DNA of 64,000 bases from Dolomedes plantarius (Eukaryota; Arthropoda; Arachnida; Araneae; Dolomedidae). Made by a program: the position numbers and the translations under genes. This document shows positions 59,833-64,000 of this stretch, in pieces. The DNA is taken from positions 120,456,431-120,520,430 of the forward strand of contig OU015491.1 in assembly GCA_907164885.2 (NCBI GenBank), in the 5' to 3' direction. The number at the start of each line of letters is the position of its first letter. The stretch's first letter is position 1. The notes beneath the pieces were generated by a model, which was not told the origin of the DNA, did not search any database, and worked only from the letters and a program-made list of their open reading frames with translations.

Positions 59833-61132
59833 CAGAGGCTGTTCACACATTTTTTAGATGATGTATATTGTATTCACAAAACTAAATTACATAAAATTCT
59901 TGTGTTTTAAATGTTCTATTTGACATCCCTTATTCTGAACTATCATTCGACACCGCAATTTCCAGGATAATAATGCCTTTTGAAGTGTCAGAAGAGGTAT
60001 TCTATCCCATTCCTCCTGAACAGCTTTCCAGAGTCCTGTAAAGGTTTTGGAACAACGTTTGGAGAATGCAGATTTTAAAAGTCCGAAAGCACAAAAATCC
60101 ATAGGTGATACATCGGGAGATTTAGTAGGGATATCAGTGAAGGGTATGGCCTTGATACCAGCTTTTTGTTCCATTTCCTTTAGGAAATTTACAGTGAATT
60201 TTGATGCGTGACTGCTAGCTTTGTCCTGAAGTCTCACAGATTGATGGCACTGTGGGTAAAGCGATGGTATTTCATTCAGAAAAATTGGCGATAAAATATG
60301 TTCCTGATAGTATTTGGAGTTAATCTTGACATTTTTTTCCACTCTCTTTATTTTTAACTTGCCATTATAAGAAAAACCAGCAACAATCATGAATCCCTTA
60401 GAAAAACTTTCTTTCGATTCTTTGAACCATGTACTGAAATTTTTTTCTCCCCTTTTATGATAATAAATGGCTCATTTTTTGTTGCAATCATTTAAATACA
60501 CCCATGATTCATCTATTGTGACAATTGTTTTCCATTTTTCTTTGGATAAGTGTTTCTCATATAGAATCCTGCAGCGTGTCCTGCGTTCAGCGATATGATT
60601 TGGAAGAAGACGATGCACATTGCATTTTTTCGCTTTCATAAGATTTAAATCACCGTTTATCATTTTGTTTACAGTGGACACCGAGCATTTTAATTATTTT
60701 GCAACTGTCCTTTGACTAGGGGGATTTTCTTTTAACATTAAACAACGTACCTTTGCAATAGTCGAAGATGTCCGTTTTTTCCTTGGATACTTGTTTGAAA
60801 TTTTTGTCCCACTTGAGGCTCCAATTTGACTTTTTTTTTCCTTTCTTGTTGACGATATTACCTATCGACGCTTTAGATATCACAAAACCATGACTCTCAC
60901 ATCGTTTTTGGATAACGGAGTATGCATATTTCTCTTCGGAAAGTGCATAAATGTAGCCTTCGAACCACTGCTTTGTTAAAAACGCCATTTTGAATAAAAA
61001 CAAAACTTTCAAGCCGCAGACGATAATTTTGACTTTTTAAAACATAGTGCAATTGCAATTATTTCTTTTGCAGCAAACGATTTTTTATTACCGCTTACCA
61101 AAATCGTCTAAAAAATGTGCGAACAGCCTCTG
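59833..61132 (-). mobile_element. 1300-bp mariner element (DD41D), inside Tc1
   Basis: Ends CAGAGGCTGTTCACACATTT (59833) and complement of CAGAGGCTGTTCGCACATTT (to 61132), about 26 bp with one mismatch, flanked by TA at 59831-59832 and 61133-61134. It encodes a transposase on the minus strand. Confidence 0.93.
59887..60988 (-). pseudogene. Mariner-like transposase, DD41D spacing
   Basis: Start MAFLTKQWFEGYIYALSEEK at 60988. Catalytic residues: TIDESWVYLND (D), VRLQDKASSHASKF (D), SPDVSPMDFCAFGLLKS (D), with 41 residues between the last two, as in the DD41D group of IS630-Tc1-mariner elements. Damage: a frameshift and stop between 60716 and 60681, and TGA at 60472. The stop follows HLKHKNFM at 59887. 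Confidence 0.82.
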
Positions 61133-61266
61133 TAGTTTTCGTGCACTGCCTTTTATACAGATAACAGGTCCTGTACGCCCTCTGCATTTCATTTTACTGT
61201 GATTGGTCTGCTGTCGGGAACGCTAGTTTGAAAAAACCAGTTGTCCCTTAGCAATTGTCAAGCAGT

Positions 61267-61270
61267 GTGT

Positions 61271-61331
<61 letters not shown>

Positions 61332-61349
61332 ATTTAAATATCTTAACTT

Positions 61350-61407
<58 letters not shown>
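61267..61407. repeat. (TA)n tracts between two Tc1 elements
   Basis: Two (TA)n runs separated by GGATTTAAATATCTTAAC at 61329-61352. The same 20-bp string is found at 63058-63077. Frames through the run are artefacts. Confidence 0.9.
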
Positions 61408-61410
<3 letters not shown>

Positions 61411-62818
61411 TCATGGACAAAAAAATTAGCGCACCAAGAAGGAGTCGTCAAAATGAAACAAAATTTTACATACGTAATGACTACTTTGATATAAGTAAAT
61501 GATAAGAAAATCAAAGAAAAAGGATAATTTATTTCAGAGAAAAAGGCAAAAGAACGGAGGAGTTAATACTCCGTTGGACCCTCTCTAGCGCGAATGCACG
61601 ATGCGATACGATCGGGCATTGAGTCATACAAGTTCTGTATGATGTCTTGAGACGTTTCGTTCCATATTTGCTGTAACCTTGCTTCTAGTTCGTTCAAACT
61701 CGTGGGATGCCCAACTCGTCGTCCCAAATGATCCCAGATATGCTCGATTGGAGACAAATCTGGGGATCGGGGCAGGCCAAGGAAGGGTAGTAACAGTGCG
61801 GAGACAGTCTTGTGACACCCTTGCCGTATGAGGCCGAGCATTGTCTTGTTGAAAAATGGCTCCTGGGAGCCATTGCATGAGTGGCAACACATGTGGTTGC
61901 AGGATTTCATGAACATACCGCTGGGCTGCCATGGTGCCACGGAACAATACTAGGGGTGACCGTGTATTGTAGGCAATGGCACCCCATACCATCACACCAG
62001 CTGTGGGAGCGATGTGTCGCTGTACAGCAAAGGCAGGATTGAAGCGTTCACCACGGGCTCTCCACACACGAACACGATTGTCATCACTGCCGAGATTGAA
62101 TCTGGATTCGTCGCTAAAGACGACCTGGTTCCATTCCGCTGCAGTCCAGTTTCCTCGTGCTCGGCAAAGCTCCAAACGGAGGCGTCGATGGGTGGGCGTC
62201 AAGGGCAGCACACGTAATGGGCGCCGCGATACCAACTGTCCTTCAGCCAGGCGCCTTCGTATGGTTCGAGAAGACTCAGAGGCCCCTAGTGAAGGTGCTA
62301 CCTGTGCCTGGATGGCGGCCGGTGAAGCAGTTGGCTGTACGCGTGCATTTCTTACGATGTGGCGGTCTTCTCGACGACTGGTCTGTCGAGGGCGTCCTGA
62401 GCCTGGTCTTCGTGTACATGACATCTCTCGGGTCCACTGGTCCCAACACCTCCTCAAAACACAATCAGAGCGGACTAATTGACGAGCTACTCGCCTAGCT
62501 GACCACCCAGTTTCCATCATCCCGACGATTCTCCCCCTCTCAAACTGCGACAACTGCTTATATTGTCTTCGAACACGGCGTAATGGCATGTCTATCTCAG
62601 CTCTTCCTTTGTAAATAATTCAGCACACTCAAACAAGCTTTGGTTACCTGTTTTATACTCCACAGAGTACGATGTTCAACGCCCTCTACCGGCTATACGT
62701 AATGCGCAATCACGCTGTATTTCTAATCATTTGCATATCTCCCCGACATGTACCTTCATTGCAAGTTTCGTTACGATCCCGCAATTATTTCTTGGTGCGG
62801 TAATTTTTTTGTCCATGA

Positions 62819-62821
<3 letters not shown>
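61408..62821 (-). mobile_element. Full-length Tc1-like transposon, 1414 bp
   Basis: Ends CACTCATGGACAAAAAAATT (61408) and the matching complement to 62821, about 28 bp with one mismatch, flanked by TA at 61406-61407 and 62822-62823 inside (TA)n. One transposase gene on the minus strand. The youngest-looking element in the window. Confidence 0.95.
61563..62589 (-). pseudogene. Tc1-family transposase, single frameshift
   Basis: Start MPLRRVRRQYKQLSQFERGR at 62589. Both helix-turn-helix domains are present (GRIVGMMETGWSARRVARQL; RPGSGRPRQTSRREDRHIVR). Catalytic FSDESRFNLGSDD (D), FQQDNARPHTARV (D); then one extra base in the G-run near 61770 shifts the frame. The other frame supplies RSPDLSPIEHIWDHLGRRVG (E) and the end AREGPTEY, stop at 61563. 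342 residues if read through the shift. Confidence 0.92.
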
Positions 62822-62877
<56 letters not shown>

Positions 62878-63031
62878 ATGCAACCTCTGTATGGCGGCCA
62901 GTCATGGTTCCGAAAAAAAGTGACCGTGGAAAAGGGGATAAATAATATTGGCTCTATGGAGTACATTTAATCGGTTCTGAACAAAATAGGACCGTTTCAA
63001 GGGGCGGCCGCCTAGAGAAGTTTTACTGTAT
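62878..63031. mobile_element. Short degenerate MITE, pogo-like
   Basis: AACCTCTGTATGGCGGCC near 62882 faces GGCGGCCGCCTAGAGAAGTT near 63004, an imperfect inverted pair with ACAGTAAAAC-type ends next to TA. Too decayed for certain classification. Confidence 0.45.
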
Positions 63032-63302
63032 ATTTAATTAAATATCCTCATATTTTTTAAATATCTTAACTTTATGCTTTCTACGCATACAACAGCTCTG
63101 TACGAAATAGTAGCCCCTAGAAGAGAAGTTTAGGTGGTTTTTCAGTTGCTACATTTTCTCCTTTTGTTCCATAGGCAGACCACTTTGGTTTGTCGAGGAG
63201 CTAGTATATTTATTTAATCGCTCTGTCTTCTAGTAACATTGTAGTGTATTCCTTCAGTCTATACAAGTAAAAGGAGAGGAATGAAAAATTTTGCAGGATT
63301 TT

Positions 63303-63535
63303 TGGAACGAAGTTCTTTTACGCGGCTTACAGTAGAGTGAACTAGCAGAAATCGTCACGTAACGAAAAAGCATTATGCCCTTCCAGGCGACCATCCGTAG
63401 CTTGCTATTGCTGGCTTGTGGCGTTCACTTTTGGCTCCCACCCTGTCACCGTGAGTTCGATTCCCACTGGTGCGTTGTTTCACCTCCTGCACTCGCGGCG
63501 GTTCAACTCCGGCTTTTCTGCTATTTAAAATCTCA
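63303..63535 (+). repeat. SINE-like repeat with B box
   Basis: The head (63303-63385) matches the minus strand of 7705-7790. It is followed by a tRNA-like part with CTGGCTTGTGGCGTTCAC and a B box GAGTTCGATTCCC, then CACTCGCGGCGG. The tRNA-like part differs from that of the 7600 copy. Confidence 0.55.
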
Positions 63536-64000
63536 ACTTAGTCTTAACTTAATGTTTTCTCCTAGTTTATTAATTCTTAATGTTTATTCAATCTTTTTTT
63601 TATTTGGTGATAATATGAATACAGTTAGTTGTAATTTTAATTCTAAGCTTTAGCTTTGTGGCAGAGTTTTCACTCGTCATTTCAGTTTGAAAAGGCATTT
63701 GAAAGAAAATCGTAACCTGTGTGTAATAAATGAGATTTTAAGGCATGTGCCTATCTTTTGGGCACTTTTTTTTAAAAATGTGACATTTTTATTAAACACG
63801 TGTTTTTAGTTAAAACAGGGAACAAAACTATGGATTCCCAAACCTTCTATAGGAAAATCTAACCAATATATTTCCCTTTTTTTCAACAATATATTAGTAA
63901 ATCACTTATCTGTGTTATGAAGCAAACGATTACTAATACCTCTTAAATTTTCTAAAATATACCAAATTTTGTATACACAACATGGTTTTCTTTAAAAAAA
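63536..64000. other. AT-rich end of window, no gene seen
   Basis: No exon, transposon end or RNA gene was recognised. Confidence 0.5.

Larger units (their letters stand above)
58172..61264 (-). mobile_element. Tc1-like transposon carrying two nested transposons
   Basis: Perfect inverted ends CTGCTTGACAATTGCTAAGG at 58172 and its complement to 61264. The left flank is (TA)n; the right flank TG looks like a mutated TA. Total 3093 bp; subtracting the hAT MITE with one 8-bp copy (275) and the mariner with one TA (1302) gives 1516 bp, a normal Tc1 length. The transposase is at 58427-59444. Confidence 0.92.

Noticed and set aside
61976..62498. Long + strand frames within the Tc1 element
   Set aside because: Shadows of the minus-strand transposase gene (GC-rich coding gives open frames on both strands).

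Overview
The window looks like nuclear DNA from an arthropod, most plausibly a spider. It is AT-rich and has one long, intron-rich animal gene. The rest is dense with eukaryotic transposons: Tc1/mariner, Merlin, hAT, Helitron, Jockey-type non-LTR elements, LTR remnants and tRNA-derived SINEs. The species assignment is an inference from the transposon mixture and cannot be proved here. No bacterial operons, rRNA genes, CRISPR arrays or functional tRNA genes were seen.

The only intact host gene is on the + strand at 15902-47609: the catalytic alpha subunit of ER glucosidase II (neutral alpha-glucosidase AB, GANAB, family GH31). I reconstructed 21 coding exons by hand. They join without a frame break into 923 codons plus a stop (2772 nt). 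The product has a signal peptide, the WNDMNEPS nucleophile motif, the TGDN acid/base motif and a C-terminus without an ER-retention tetrapeptide. One intron uses a GC-AG splice pair. The introns carry most of the mid-window transposons: a Tc1 element with 0.2 kb inverted repeats in intron 2; an LTR fragment and a SINE in intron 4; an unclassified transposon gene and a hAT with a nested SINE in intron 5; a hAT in intron 10; a Helitron inside a Helitron in intron 17; and a MITE, a deleted hAT and a Helitron in intron 20.

Region by region. 1-2626: a hAT end, a Tc1 copy with one stop codon, a Merlin fragment and a decayed opposite-strand Tc1. 2628-4030: a tandem array that resembles part of a Helitron. 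4127-5690: Jockey ORF1 and endonuclease relic. 6240-9700: a Merlin transposase gene interrupted by a second 2.6 kb Merlin element with a perfect 8-bp target duplication. 10030-11330: a duplicated non-autonomous repeat. 11700-15300: a Jockey reverse-transcriptase relic interrupted by a Helitron and two MITEs. 15842-47609: GANAB. 47610-53389: AT-rich flank or long 3' UTR with poly(A) signals. 53390-55104: SINE and Helitron. 55160-56943: a broken transposase-like gene. 57294-58156: probable solo LTR with a MITE. 58171-62823: two Tc1 elements, the first holding both a hAT MITE and a DD41D mariner. 62870-64000: a MITE and a SINE-like repeat.

The mobile genes act only on their own DNA and most copies are visibly broken. 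The ends and target duplications of many can be read to the base, so much of the insertion order can be worked out.
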